A stretch of 42,211 bases of DNA from Candidatus Binatus sp. (GTDB taxonomy: Bacteria; Desulfobacterota; Binatia; Binatales; Binataceae), in contig NZ_JAUSKL010000016.1 of the NCBI RefSeq assembly GCF_030646925.1, forward strand, positions 1 to 42,211. Direction: 5' to 3'. Under the pieces are notes generated by a model. It was not told the DNA's origin. It ran no database searches and worked only from the letters and a program-made list of their open reading frames with translations. Both the position numbers and the translations under genes were made by a program. Below, in pieces: positions 32,703 to 40,117 of the stretch. The number at the start of each line of letters is the position of its first letter. Position 1 is the stretch's first letter.

Positions 32703-33758
32703 TCAGGGGACGGGGGCGGCAGCGAGCAGGCCGGCGGCCTCGTCATAGCCAAGCATCAGGTTCATGTTCTGCACGGCCTGACCCGCGGCGCCTTTGCCGA
32801 GATTATCGATCGCCGTGATCACCAGCAGCGTATCGCTCCGCTTATCGAGCACATACGACAGTTCGCAGAAATTGGTTGCGCGCACGTTGCGCAGTTCAGG
32901 CAATTCGCCGCGCTTCAGGATACGCACGAAGCGCGACTTGGCGAAGCTCGCCTCGAATGCCGCGTGAACGTCGCTCTCCGAGGTGCCGCGGCGCGGGCGC
33001 ATGAAGATCGAGGTCAGGATGCCGCGCGTGATCGGCAGCAGATGCGGCACGAACAGCAGCGCGATATCGCGGCCGAGCGCAGCGCCGATTTCCTGCTCCA
33101 TCTCAGGCACGTGGCGATGATTGCCGACGTTGTACGCGCGGAAATTTTCGTTCACTTCGGCGAACAGATACTCGACTGAAGCGGCGCGTCGGGCGCCGGT
33201 CGTGCCGGATTTGGCGTCGATGATGATCGACGACGGTTCGATCAGATCGCGGCGAATCAGCGGCAGCAGCGCGAGCAGCGCGCCGGTCGGATAGCATCCG
33301 GGATTCGCGACCAGCCGCGCTTCCCGCAGTTCAGGCCGATGAAATTCGGTGAGGCCATAAACCGCCTCTCGCAGCAGATGCGCGGCGGCGTGATCGACGC
33401 CATAAGTGGTGCGATATGCAGCCGGGTCCTTCAGCCGAAAATCCGCGGATAAGTCCACGACCTTGATGCCGCTCCTGACAAATTCGGCGAGTACCGGAGT
33501 GCCGACTTTTTCCGGCAGGCATGAGAGCACGATCTCGGCGCGGCCCTGCAGCAAGTCGGGACGCAGTTCCTCGAATGGCGGCAGATCGACGCCCGCCATG
33601 TGACGGTAAACGTCGGCCACTTCGCGGCCGGCGTAGTGCTCGGAGGTCAGCACGCTCAACTCGACGAACGGATGCGCCGCGAGGATGCGCACCGCCTCGA
33701 TACCGGAGTATCCGGAGGCGCCCACCACGGCCACTTTGACCCTATCGCGCGTAGCCAT
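32703..33758 (-). CDS. argC: N-acetyl-gamma-glutamyl-phosphate reductase
   Basis: 351-aa NADPH enzyme of arginine synthesis reducing N-acetylglutamyl phosphate to the semialdehyde. The NADP loop is VAVVGASGYSGIEAVRIL at the N-terminus. The active-site Cys155 sits in NPGCYPTGALLAL, and GNHRHVPEMEQ carries the base-region His. FVPHLLPITRGILTSIF is also typical. Length and motifs are complete. It converges with the lyase operon, and no other arginine gene lies near it. Confidence 0.94.
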   Translation of the reverse strand: MATRDRVKVAVVGASGYSGIEAVRILAAHPFVELSVLTSEHYAGREVADVYRHMAGVDLPPFEELRPDLLQGRAEIVLSCLPEKVGTPVLAEFVRSGIKVVDLSADFRLKDPAAYRTTYGVDHAAAHLLREAVYGLTEFHRPELREARLVANPGCYPTGALLALLPLIRRDLIEPSSIIIDAKSGTTGARRAASVEYLFAEVNENFRAYNVGNHRHVPEMEQEIGAALGRDIALLFVPHLLPITRGILTSIFMRPRRGTSESDVHAAFEASFAKSRFVRILKRGELPELRNVRATNFCELSYVLDKRSDTLLVITAIDNLGKGAAGQAVQNMNLMLGYDEAAGLLAAAPVP

Positions 33759-33832
33759 TGCGCAGAATGCGATACTCCCCTGTCAGCGGATGATGAAGCA
33801 ACTGAGTATCACGATTGTGAACGTCGAGCCAG

Positions 33833-36058
33833 TTACTTGCTATCGAACTCGAAAATCATGTCGGTCGGCGGATGCTCGGGATTCGCGTTGAGCCGCTCGA
33901 GAAAATATTGCACCGGCGTGTCGGAGGGCCGCTCGGAGCTTAGTTGCTCGAGTTCGTCGCGCGCGGCAGGCGCGCTGCCGGCGCGGATCATCTTGAGCGC
34001 ATCGGCAAAGCGGCGGTAGAAAACCGGATCGACGCTGTCGTTCTCGAGGCCGGCGATCTCCACGATCGGCACATACAGTTCCTTGCCTTTCACTCTCACC
34101 TGTCCGAGTTCGCGCGCGATAAACCCGGCGCCAGCTTCGGTGTAAGTCTGCAAGCTAACCAGCATCCGCACTTTGAACTGGCGGGTAAGTCCTTCGAGGC
34201 GCGACGCGAGATTCACCGTGTCGCCGATTACCGAATAATCGAAGCGCCGCTCGCCGCCGAAGTTGCCGACGATTCCGTCGCCGGTCGCGATGCCCACGCC
34301 GATGTCGAGATCCTTGAAACGCGCGTCGCGCACGCGCATCGCGTCCAGCTCCGCGAGCATCGCAAGCCCGGTCTCGACCGCGGCGCGCGCGTGATTGGGC
34401 AAATCGAGCGGCGCGCCCCAGAACGCCATGATTCCATCGCCGCGAATCTTGTCGACCACGCCGTCACTCTCGAGGATTCGATCGGTCATCTTGGTCATGT
34501 AGTCGTTGAGCAGCGCGACTAGCGCCGCGGGATCGGTGCGTTCCGAAAGGCCGGTGTAGTTCACGATATCCGCGAACAGGATGGACAGATGGCGGCGCTC
34601 GCCGCTCAACTTGAGCGCGCCAGGATTATCGACGATCGCGGCGACCACGTGCGGATGCAAATAGTGTTCAAACGCGACGCGCAGGTAGCGCTTCTCGAGT
34701 CCCTCGGTGACGTAGCGGTAGCCAGCCAGCACCATGTAGATGGTGAGTGCGGCCGTCATCGGAAACGCGATACCGATAACCAGGCCGTCATTGATGAGTT
34801 GAAACTGCGCGTAAATGTAGTAGCCGCCGATTAGAATGACGCCGGCCATCGCCGACCCGAGAGCTGTGAGCCAAGCGACCGCGAGCGCCATCGCGATTCC
34901 GATGACCACGGTAGCGTACATCGCAATCTCCGTTGACTCGAACGGATGACGCATGAAGTCGCCGAGCAGCAGATTGTCGATCGCATGCGCGTGAATCTCG
35001 ACCCGTGGCAGGTCGCCGCCAATAGGAGTGACCGCGCGATCGCCGAGCGCATGCGCCGTTGCGCCGACCAGTACGATTTTTCCCGCCAGTTTTTCAGGCG
35101 CGATTTTGTGATTGATGATGTCCGATATCGAGTAGTACGGAAACGGATGCTTGCCGCGCCGATAGTTCACCAGCATCAGGCCCTGATCGTCCACCGGGAT
35201 ATTTACCGTGCCGAGCGCGACCCTGGTTACGCCGGTTTCGCCGAGACTGAGCGATAGCGTTTGCCCGCCAGCGAAGGCAGCGGCCGCCGCCAGGAACAGC
35301 GGCACGCAGTAGCGATCGTCGAACTTCACCACGGTCAGCAGGTGGCGCAGCTCGCCGTCCGCGTCAGCATCGACGTCCACGTATCCGATCGCGTGTGCCG
35401 AATCGTTAAGCAGATTGACCGGTGGCAGGTAGGCCTCGGCGCTGATCAAATCCTTGGTCGCGCCCGGCGTCGATCTGACGATTCCATAGATCATCGGACC
35501 GGGTTGCCGAATCTTGTCCAGAAATCCGATCTTGCTCGCGAGTTGTTCGCGGCGTTTGAAATAGTGGCTCTCGAATGGATAGCCGAGGATGCTCGTACCT
35601 TGGGATTTCATCGCGTCGGCGAAGGCCTGATCGTTGCTCGTGCCGAGCGCGTCGCCGATATTTTGCTGCTTGATGCCGAGACCGATAAGGCGCTTTGCGA
35701 TATTCGAGCGCATCAGGTCGCCGTTGTCGGTCTCGCTGAAGACCGTATCGAAACTGATCACTGCGGCCTTGTAATCCTTGAGCGCATCGACGAGTTGCGC
35801 GAGGACGTTGCGCGGCCACGGCCATTGGCCGAGTTGCGTGAGGCTCTTGTCGTCAATCGCGGCGATCGCGACGACGCCGGAGGGAGGCGTCACGGGCAGC
35901 CGGGCGACTCTAAGATCGTAGGCGACCAAATCGGCGCGCTCGAACACGGCGCCGTAGCGGAATTTGAACATGAACAATCCCGCCACCAGCGCGATTCCGA
36001 TCGCGAATGTGCGCCAGGAAAACTTTAGCGAGGGTCGTTTGGAGCGCGCGGGCGGCAT
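33833..36058 (-). CDS. CHASE2-domain adenylate/guanylate cyclase
   Basis: 741 aa. One membrane span near residues 18-34 precedes a periplasmic CHASE2 sensor (about 35-370; IAAIDDKSLTQLGQWPWPR and VLVGATAHALGDRAVTP are typical). Three spans follow (about 375-465), then a class III nucleotide cyclase. In the cyclase, ILFADIVNYTG (first metal Asp, about 495), RGDGIMAFWGAP (second Asp, about 541) and YSVIGDTVNLASRLEGL are intact. Substrate choice (ATP versus GTP) cannot be settled by eye; cAMP is usual. It is the third gene after a FecR-domain protein and an outer-membrane protein, so the sensor probably reports envelope or matrix conditions. The Pro/Arg-rich start MPPARSKRPS is short and cytosolic. 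Confidence 0.93.
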   Translation of the reverse strand: MPPARSKRPSLKFSWRTFAIGIALVAGLFMFKFRYGAVFERADLVAYDLRVARLPVTPPSGVVAIAAIDDKSLTQLGQWPWPRNVLAQLVDALKDYKAAVISFDTVFSETDNGDLMRSNIAKRLIGLGIKQQNIGDALGTSNDQAFADAMKSQGTSILGYPFESHYFKRREQLASKIGFLDKIRQPGPMIYGIVRSTPGATKDLISAEAYLPPVNLLNDSAHAIGYVDVDADADGELRHLLTVVKFDDRYCVPLFLAAAAAFAGGQTLSLSLGETGVTRVALGTVNIPVDDQGLMLVNYRRGKHPFPYYSISDIINHKIAPEKLAGKIVLVGATAHALGDRAVTPIGGDLPRVEIHAHAIDNLLLGDFMRHPFESTEIAMYATVVIGIAMALAVAWLTALGSAMAGVILIGGYYIYAQFQLINDGLVIGIAFPMTAALTIYMVLAGYRYVTEGLEKRYLRVAFEHYLHPHVVAAIVDNPGALKLSGERRHLSILFADIVNYTGLSERTDPAALVALLNDYMTKMTDRILESDGVVDKIRGDGIMAFWGAPLDLPNHARAAVETGLAMLAELDAMRVRDARFKDLDIGVGIATGDGIVGNFGGERRFDYSVIGDTVNLASRLEGLTRQFKVRMLVSLQTYTEAGAGFIARELGQVRVKGKELYVPIVEIAGLENDSVDPVFYRRFADALKMIRAGSAPAARDELEQLSSERPSDTPVQYFLERLNANPEHPPTDMIFEFDSK

Positions 36059-36154
36059 CGTTGAACGTGCGACCAGCTTAGCTGTGTGCGCGCGCCGCTA
36101 ACAGTGCAGCGCGCGTGAATCGAGGCTCAAAGTCCTCGCCTCCGCGCCGGGGAC

Positions 36155-36943
36155 TTATTCGAAGAAATTAAGCTGCTTGAACATACTGAGTTGCCCGTAT
36201 TGATGAGCACTGCCGTAGCCAGCTTGTGCGGTAACGCCCATCTGCCATGGGCGGTAGTAGAAACCGATATCAGGTCCGCCCTGGCCATCGACGCCCTCGA
36301 CGAAGCCGCCAGCGTAGAAGGCGCCTCCGCCACCGGCAAGAATCATGTACTTCTCAGTCGAATACACGATCGTCTGCAAGTCGATTTCGTTGCTGGTTAC
36401 CTGATTCTGCCAGTCATGGATCGAGCTGAAGGACAGGTTGATCGGATGACGGCTGTGCAGCCAGAGCCAGCTCGAGAAATCGCCCTCGACCAAGCTCCCG
36501 TGACTGTTGCCGGTGTCCTTGCCGCCGGAAACCCATAAATGCGTCCCGGGCAGCAGCGTGAAATCGAGGCCGCCCTGAAAGCGCCCGAAGTTCAACCGCG
36601 ACGAATGCCCCGAACCGGGGGACAGCGGACTGTCGAAGCCCTCGCCGATCCAGAGCTGATAGCCGGTCGCGCGCCCGAAGCCGCCGATATAAGGCGTAAG
36701 AGTCTGCTCGACCTGCACGCCTTCCTGGAGAACGCCGTACTTATCGCTGACGTAGCCGCCGCCAAACACCGTCACGTCGAGCCGGCCCGGATCCTGAACC
36801 GAGAAGAATCCCGGGTAGTAGTTGTTGAAGAATTGAGCACGCGCGGCGGGTGCCACCGCGACGATGCCGACAATCACGATCGAGGCGGCCGCAAGGCACA
36901 GGGGGACTATTCTTTTTATCTGCACGTTCGGCACCTCCACCAT
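36155..36943 (-). CDS. Putative outer-membrane/secreted beta-rich protein
   Basis: 262 aa. Signal peptide (KRIVPLCLAAASIVIVGIVA, cleavage after ARA) and a mature chain rich in Gly, Tyr, Phe and alternating hydrophobic residues (YGVLQEGVQVEQTLTPYIGG, LWVSGGKDTGNSHGS), as expected of a small beta-barrel. No known family recognised. The start ATG at 36943 overlaps the FecR stop by one base (TGATG), a sign of translational coupling; longer upstream readings of this frame lie inside that gene and are not protein-like. The cyclase begins about 97 nt downstream. No alternative start is needed. Confidence 0.75.
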   Translation of the reverse strand: MVEVPNVQIKRIVPLCLAAASIVIVGIVAVAPAARAQFFNNYYPGFFSVQDPGRLDVTVFGGGYVSDKYGVLQEGVQVEQTLTPYIGGFGRATGYQLWIGEGFDSPLSPGSGHSSRLNFGRFQGGLDFTLLPGTHLWVSGGKDTGNSHGSLVEGDFSSWLWLHSRHPINLSFSSIHDWQNQVTSNEIDLQTIVYSTEKYMILAGGGGAFYAGGFVEGVDGQGGPDIGFYYRPWQMGVTAQAGYGSAHQYGQLSMFKQLNFFE

Positions 36944-37710
36944 CACCTCGCACCCGGTTGAATTGGACTGCAAACGGGGCATCCGGGTGAGGGTGCGCCA
37001 CTTGCGCCCGGCATCGCCCCAGCGAAGCCGGAAGTCGCGCCCGCGCCGCCGCCGTACGACGCCGCGCCGGTCATCGCGAGCGGACCGGGCGGTACCGGCG
37101 AGAACTGGCACGGGACGGTGGCTTCATAGCCCGCGCCGACATCTTCGCCGGCGTTTGGAGCGGCGCTCGATGCGAGATTCACCGTTCCTTCATAGACGGA
37201 GACGTCGGTGTAGCGGGAGCATCCGTCGTAGAACGGCCGCACCGCGCCTTCGCTGTATGCGGTGTCGAAGCGGGTGCCGCGAACTGCCGCAACCGCGTTT
37301 GGCGTATGCACTTCGTAAGCGGCCGCGGCGCCACCGGTCGCGTTGACGATCGATCTGAGGACTCCGGAGAACAGGCTCACGTGAGTCGCCGGCGCGCCTG
37401 CGCCGCCCAGTTGGTCGATATTGATCGCGCTCGCGGGGCCGAGTTCGAGCCGGCTCTGATCGCTCAGCACGATCCCCGCGTGACCGTCGAGGCCGGTGAC
37501 CACCCGGTCGCCAACATTCACCGCGGTGCCCGCGGTCGCAGCCGACGTCGCGCCGCCGCGCTGAAGCTGGACTTGGCCGGTGGCGACGGTGATCGAGCCT
37601 GCCGCGGCCTGGGCAAATGCCAACTCTGGTGCTGCCAATGAAAGAGCGCTCAACCACACAACCGCGGCGCCAAGCACACTGAGCAGATGGGTTCGACTTC
37701 TTTGCGTCAT
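36943..37710 (-). CDS. FecR-domain secreted protein
   Basis: 255 aa. The signal peptide spans THLLSVLGAAVVWLSALS and ends near AFAQ. A FecR-type domain follows (VQLQRGGATSAATAGTAVNVGDRV, then LSDQSRLELGPAS, then VLRSIVNATGG and HTPNAVAAVRGTRFD), familiar in periplasmic or surface proteins, with an ending of Gly/Ala/Pro and a CPVCSP pair. There is no transmembrane anchor, so it is not a classic FecR anti-sigma factor. The start at ATG 37710 is preferred because AAGGAG lies 10 nt upstream; a GTG at 37731 is the alternative. It is first of the three-gene operon with the outer-membrane protein and the cyclase. Confidence 0.82.
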   Translation of the reverse strand: MTQRSRTHLLSVLGAAVVWLSALSLAAPELAFAQAAAGSITVATGQVQLQRGGATSAATAGTAVNVGDRVVTGLDGHAGIVLSDQSRLELGPASAINIDQLGGAGAPATHVSLFSGVLRSIVNATGGAAAAYEVHTPNAVAAVRGTRFDTAYSEGAVRPFYDGCSRYTDVSVYEGTVNLASSAAPNAGEDVGAGYEATVPCQFSPVPPGPLAMTGAASYGGGAGATSGFAGAMPGASGAPSPGCPVCSPIQPGAR

Positions 37711-37791
37711 CGAATGGGCGCTCCTTCGCACCAGCGCAATCTCTAATTGCGGGCATCGTACATTGTCGAACCATAAAACGTAAGTGCTGGT

Positions 37792-37829
37792 ATGAAAGAA
37801 AAGGGCGCGAGTGGCGATACCTCGCGCCC
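37792..37829 (-). terminator. Terminator of the rplM-rpsI unit
   Basis: On the minus strand GGGCGCGAG pairs with CTCGCGCCC (stem 37803-37811 / 37821-37829, 9-nt loop), followed by TTTTCTTTC. A perfect 9-bp stem with a T-tract, downstream of rpsI. Confidence 0.88.
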
Positions 37830-37863
37830 GAGAGATCCGGATCGAATTGAGCCTGCGACGCGG

Positions 37864-38262
37864 CTAGCGCTTCGAGTATTGCGGCCGCTTGCGCGCTTTG
37901 TGATGCCCGTACTTCTTGCGCTCGACCTCGCGCGAATCGCGAGTCAGCATCCCGCCTTTGCGCAGCGGCGGGCGCAGCGTCTCGGTCCCTTTCACCAAGG
38001 CTCGCGAGATTCCATGACGCACCGCGTCGGCCTGCGCCGCGATCCCGCCACCCACGACACTGACGAGCGCGTCATATTGCCCGACCGTCTCGGTGACTTC
38101 GAACGGCTCGAGAATGCGCATCCGCGAAGTAGGGCGCGGGAAGTAATCCTCGAGCGTGCGCTCATTGATGACGATAGTGCCGGTGCCGGGAAACATCCGC
38201 ACCCGCGCAATTGCAGTCTTGCGCCGGCCCGTTGTCCAGATGATGTTTTTCTTTTCTGCCAT
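37864..38262 (-). CDS. rpsI: 30S ribosomal protein S9
   Basis: 132 aa, standard length. Conserved S9 segments are [48 protein letters not shown] and the C-terminal [17 protein letters not shown], whose final Lys-Arg reaches the ribosomal P site. Binds 16S rRNA in the head. It is 21 nt downstream of rplM in the classic order and is closed by a strong terminator. Confidence 0.98.
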   Translation of the reverse strand: MAEKKNIIWTTGRRKTAIARVRMFPGTGTIVINERTLEDYFPRPTSRMRILEPFEVTETVGQYDALVSVVGGGIAAQADAVRHGISRALVKGTETLRPPLRKGGMLTRDSREVERKKYGHHKARKRPQYSKR

Positions 38263-38283
38263 GTGACCTTTGAACAGCCTCGA

Positions 38284-38730
38284 TCAGAGGGTGATGAGAT
38301 TGGGTTTTTGCGCGGCGTGCGGATGCTCCGCGCCGCGATACACCTTCAGTTTGTTGAACATCTGATGCCCCAGCCGATTCTTCGGCAGCATCCCCTTCAC
38401 CGCCATCTCGATCATTCGCTCGGGCTTGTTATCGAGCATCTTGCCGGCCGAGGTGGTGCGAATGCCGCCGGGCCATCCGGTGTGCCGATAGTAAATCTTG
38501 CCGACTAGTTTGGCGCCGGTCAGCTTCACTTTCGCGGCATTGACGATGACGACGAAATCGCCGGTGTCCTGGTGGGGCGTGAAATCCGGGCGGGTCTTGC
38601 CGCGCAGCAGGCTTGCTGCGCGCGAGGCGACGCGGCCGAGCGCGTGCTCACTGGCATCGATTACGACCCAATTGCGGTCGCGCAGTCCGCTCTCGCGAGA
38701 GATGCTGCGGGTTTGTTCGGTCAGCTTCAA
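38284..38730 (-). CDS. rplM: 50S ribosomal protein L13
   Basis: 148 aa. L13 features are WVVIDASEHALGRVASRAAS, RGKTRPDFTPHQDTGDFVVIVNA, YYRHTGWPGGIRT and GMLPKNRLGHQMFNKLKVY. Binds 23S rRNA early in large-subunit assembly. The gene starts 26 nt downstream of tRNA-Asp on the same strand; no separate promoter is evident in that gap, so it may be cotranscribed with the tRNA. Confidence 0.98.
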   Translation of the reverse strand: MKLTEQTRSISRESGLRDRNWVVIDASEHALGRVASRAASLLRGKTRPDFTPHQDTGDFVVIVNAAKVKLTGAKLVGKIYYRHTGWPGGIRTTSAGKMLDNKPERMIEMAVKGMLPKNRLGHQMFNKLKVYRGAEHPHAAQKPNLITL

Positions 38731-38756
38731 CTTCGTTCACCCAATAGATAAAGATT

Positions 38757-38834
38757 TGGCGGGGCCGATGGGATTTGAACCCACGACTTCCGACGTGACA
38801 GGCCGGCGTTCTAACCGGGCTGAACTACGACCCC
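38757..38834 (-). tRNA. tRNA-Asp (GUC anticodon)
   Basis: Reverse strand folds as a cloverleaf. Acceptor stem GGGGTCG/CGGCCCC, D arm GTTCAG...GAAC, and anticodon stem CCGGC/GTCGG with loop CTGTCAC giving anticodon GTC. T arm GTGGG-TTCAAAT-CCCAT. Discriminator G and encoded CCA (38757-38759 on the complement). All stems pair, with a few G-U pairs. Confidence 0.95.
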
Positions 38835-38850
38835 GCCTGAACCATCCTTT

Positions 38851-38880
38851 GTTACATTTTTGCGCCCGCGGAGCAACCAA
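38851..38880 (-). promoter_or_regulatory. Weak candidate promoter of the tRNA-Asp/rplM/rpsI unit
   Basis: Minus-strand TTGGTT (complement of 38875-38880) and TGTAAC (complement of 38851-38856), 18 nt apart, 17 nt before the tRNA start. Both boxes are weak matches. Confidence 0.3.
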
Positions 38881-39044
38881 GGCGGAAGCGCATTACTGGC
38901 TTAATTTGGGCTTGAGTGTCTGAATTTGAAATTACGGGTGGCCTACTTTGGTTTGAGGCGTGGATCGTCACTAGCGATGCAAACAGATTTCGCCATCCGG
39001 AGCGTAAAGTATTCGTCACGGTTCGGCAGTCGCTGGAAACCCTC

Positions 39045-39224
39045 TCAGCCGGCGTCCTGATCTGAGCTGCACTGCGTCGCGGTGTCGAAAGAATCCTCTA
39101 TGTCCCACTTTTGTAGGGGCGCCATCGTCAGCACGGTGGGATGCCCGTTGACTTTTATCACTGGCGGTACCATCAGATACCAGGCCACGAGTGCGAGGGT
39201 GGCGGCGTGATGGCGCTGCTTCAT
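39045..39224 (-). CDS. Small secreted protein or remnant
   Basis: 59 aa. A short hydrophobic N-terminus (HHAATLALVAWYLMVPPV) is followed by APLQKWDIEDSFDTATQCSS. I recall unnamed Proteobacterial proteins with WYLMxPP and SFDTAxxC segments that run about twice this length, so this copy may be truncated after the Cys. GGAG lies 4 nt before ATG 39224. Function unknown. It is the only candidate gene between tRNA-Asp and the repeat-flanked endonuclease. Confidence 0.45.
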   Translation of the reverse strand: MKQRHHAATLALVAWYLMVPPVIKVNGHPTVLTMAPLQKWDIEDSFDTATQCSSDQDAG

Positions 39225-39291
39225 GGATCTCCAATTAACCAACGCACGCACTGAGAAGAAGTCGAAACGTCTTTAACATAGCTCGCTCTTT

Positions 39292-39366
39292 TCTTTACCT
39301 CGCCCGCTTCGTTGCGGGAGAGGTCGGCAGCGGCGAACAGCCGATGCCGGGTGAGGGTGCAGTCGG
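39292..39366 (-). repeat. Hairpin repeat, copy D (inverted)
   Basis: Inverted relative to copies A, B, C and E. Starts CTTTACCTCGCCCGCTTCG and ends GGGTGAGGGTGCAGTCGGC. It lies 8 nt upstream of the DUF559 start codon and, with copy E, forms an inverted pair framing that gene. Confidence 0.92.
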
Positions 39367-39374
39367 CTCATGCT

Positions 39375-39827
39375 ATGCCTCGGTCTGACGTGTCTTCCAC
39401 TCGGCCAAAAACGATCGATGGCGTAACGCTCCATCGAAGTCGTGCACTTCGCCACGAAGCAACCGGCGCGGAAACCAAGTTGTGGTACGCGCTGCGCGGA
39501 GGGCAGATTGAGAATTTCAAATTCCGGCGACAGTACCCGATCGGAAAGTTCATCGTGGATTTCTGCTGTGTCGGAAGAAAGCTGATTATCGAATTGGATG
39601 GCAGTCAGCATGCCGAGCAAGCTGCCGACGACAAGGAGAGAACGTCCTGGTTCGAGAAGCGCGGATATCGCGTTATTCGGTTCTGGAATTTTGAAGTCAT
39701 GGAGTCCCTCGCCGACGTGCTCGACCGAATCAAAGAGGCTCTCGACGACGCGTCTGCACCCTCACCCGCCGATCCCTCACTTCGTTCGGTGTCGGCGACC
39801 TCTCCCGCAACGAAGCGGGCGAGGTAA
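39375..39827 (+). CDS. DUF559 endonuclease-domain protein
   Basis: 150 aa, Vsr/PD-(D/E)xK-like DUF559 fold. Segments are ETKLWYALRGGQIENFKFRR, the acidic metal site IVDFCCVGRKLIIELDGSQH (Asp, then ExDxxQH) and RTSWFEKRGYRVIRFWNFEVM. The nuclease activity is inferred from the fold. The final 25 codons (from about SAPSPADPSL) are read from inside repeat copy E, so the stop codon itself belongs to the repeat. Likely start ATG 39375; the frame is open upstream but runs through repeat copy D. There is no clear ribosome site. Confidence 0.85.
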   Translation: MPRSDVSSTRPKTIDGVTLHRSRALRHEATGAETKLWYALRGGQIENFKFRRQYPIGKFIVDFCCVGRKLIIELDGSQHAEQAADDKERTSWFEKRGYRVIRFWNFEVMESLADVLDRIKEALDDASAPSPADPSLRSVSATSPATKRAR

Positions 39828-39828
39828 A
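39753..39828 (+). repeat. Hairpin repeat, copy E
   Basis: CTGCACCCTCACCCG ... CCTCTCCCGC-AACGAA-GCGGGCGAGG and GTAAAG. It overlaps the 3' end of the DUF559 gene and mirrors copy D. Confidence 0.92.
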
Positions 39829-39852
39829 GACGCGGCGGCTTCGCTGAGCGGG

Positions 39853-39908
39853 ATAGCTCCCGCAACCAAGCGGGCGAGGTAAGGAAAGGAGCGGGCGAGG
39901 TAAAGAAA
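39853..39908 (+). repeat. Hairpin repeat, partial copies F
   Basis: CTCCCGCAACCAAGCGGGCGAGG (39858-39880, written here as overlapping arms CTCCCGC / GCGGGCGAGG) and a second AGCGGGCGAGGTAAAG at about 39889-39904, both lacking the CACCCTCACC arm. From here to 40117 I see only AAAATCCGTAAC twice (near 39940 and 40050) and no gene. Confidence 0.75.
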
Positions 39909-40117
39909 CACCCTCAGCGCCGACACGTTACTGCGCGAAAATCCGTAACTTGAATCGAGTCAGTTCGTAACCTATTTTGAAAATCGCTTTGATATTCGTC
40001 CGCGAGCACCACTCAGACGCTATTACTTGGTCGCATTCGCGGGCAGGATGAAAATCCGTAACCATTGGCGCTCGACTTCGCGGCAGCGAACTTAGACTCG
40101 GGCCCTCGGCAACATCT

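Noticed and set aside
36960-36995. GGGTGAGGGTGCG near the FecR stop as another hairpin repeat copy
   Set aside because: Only one short arm matches and it lies inside coding sequence without the hairpin arm.
39016-39234. 72-codon minus frame overlapping the small secreted protein
   Set aside because: Arg-rich frame without signal peptide; the overlapping frame has a ribosome site and a hydrophobic leader.
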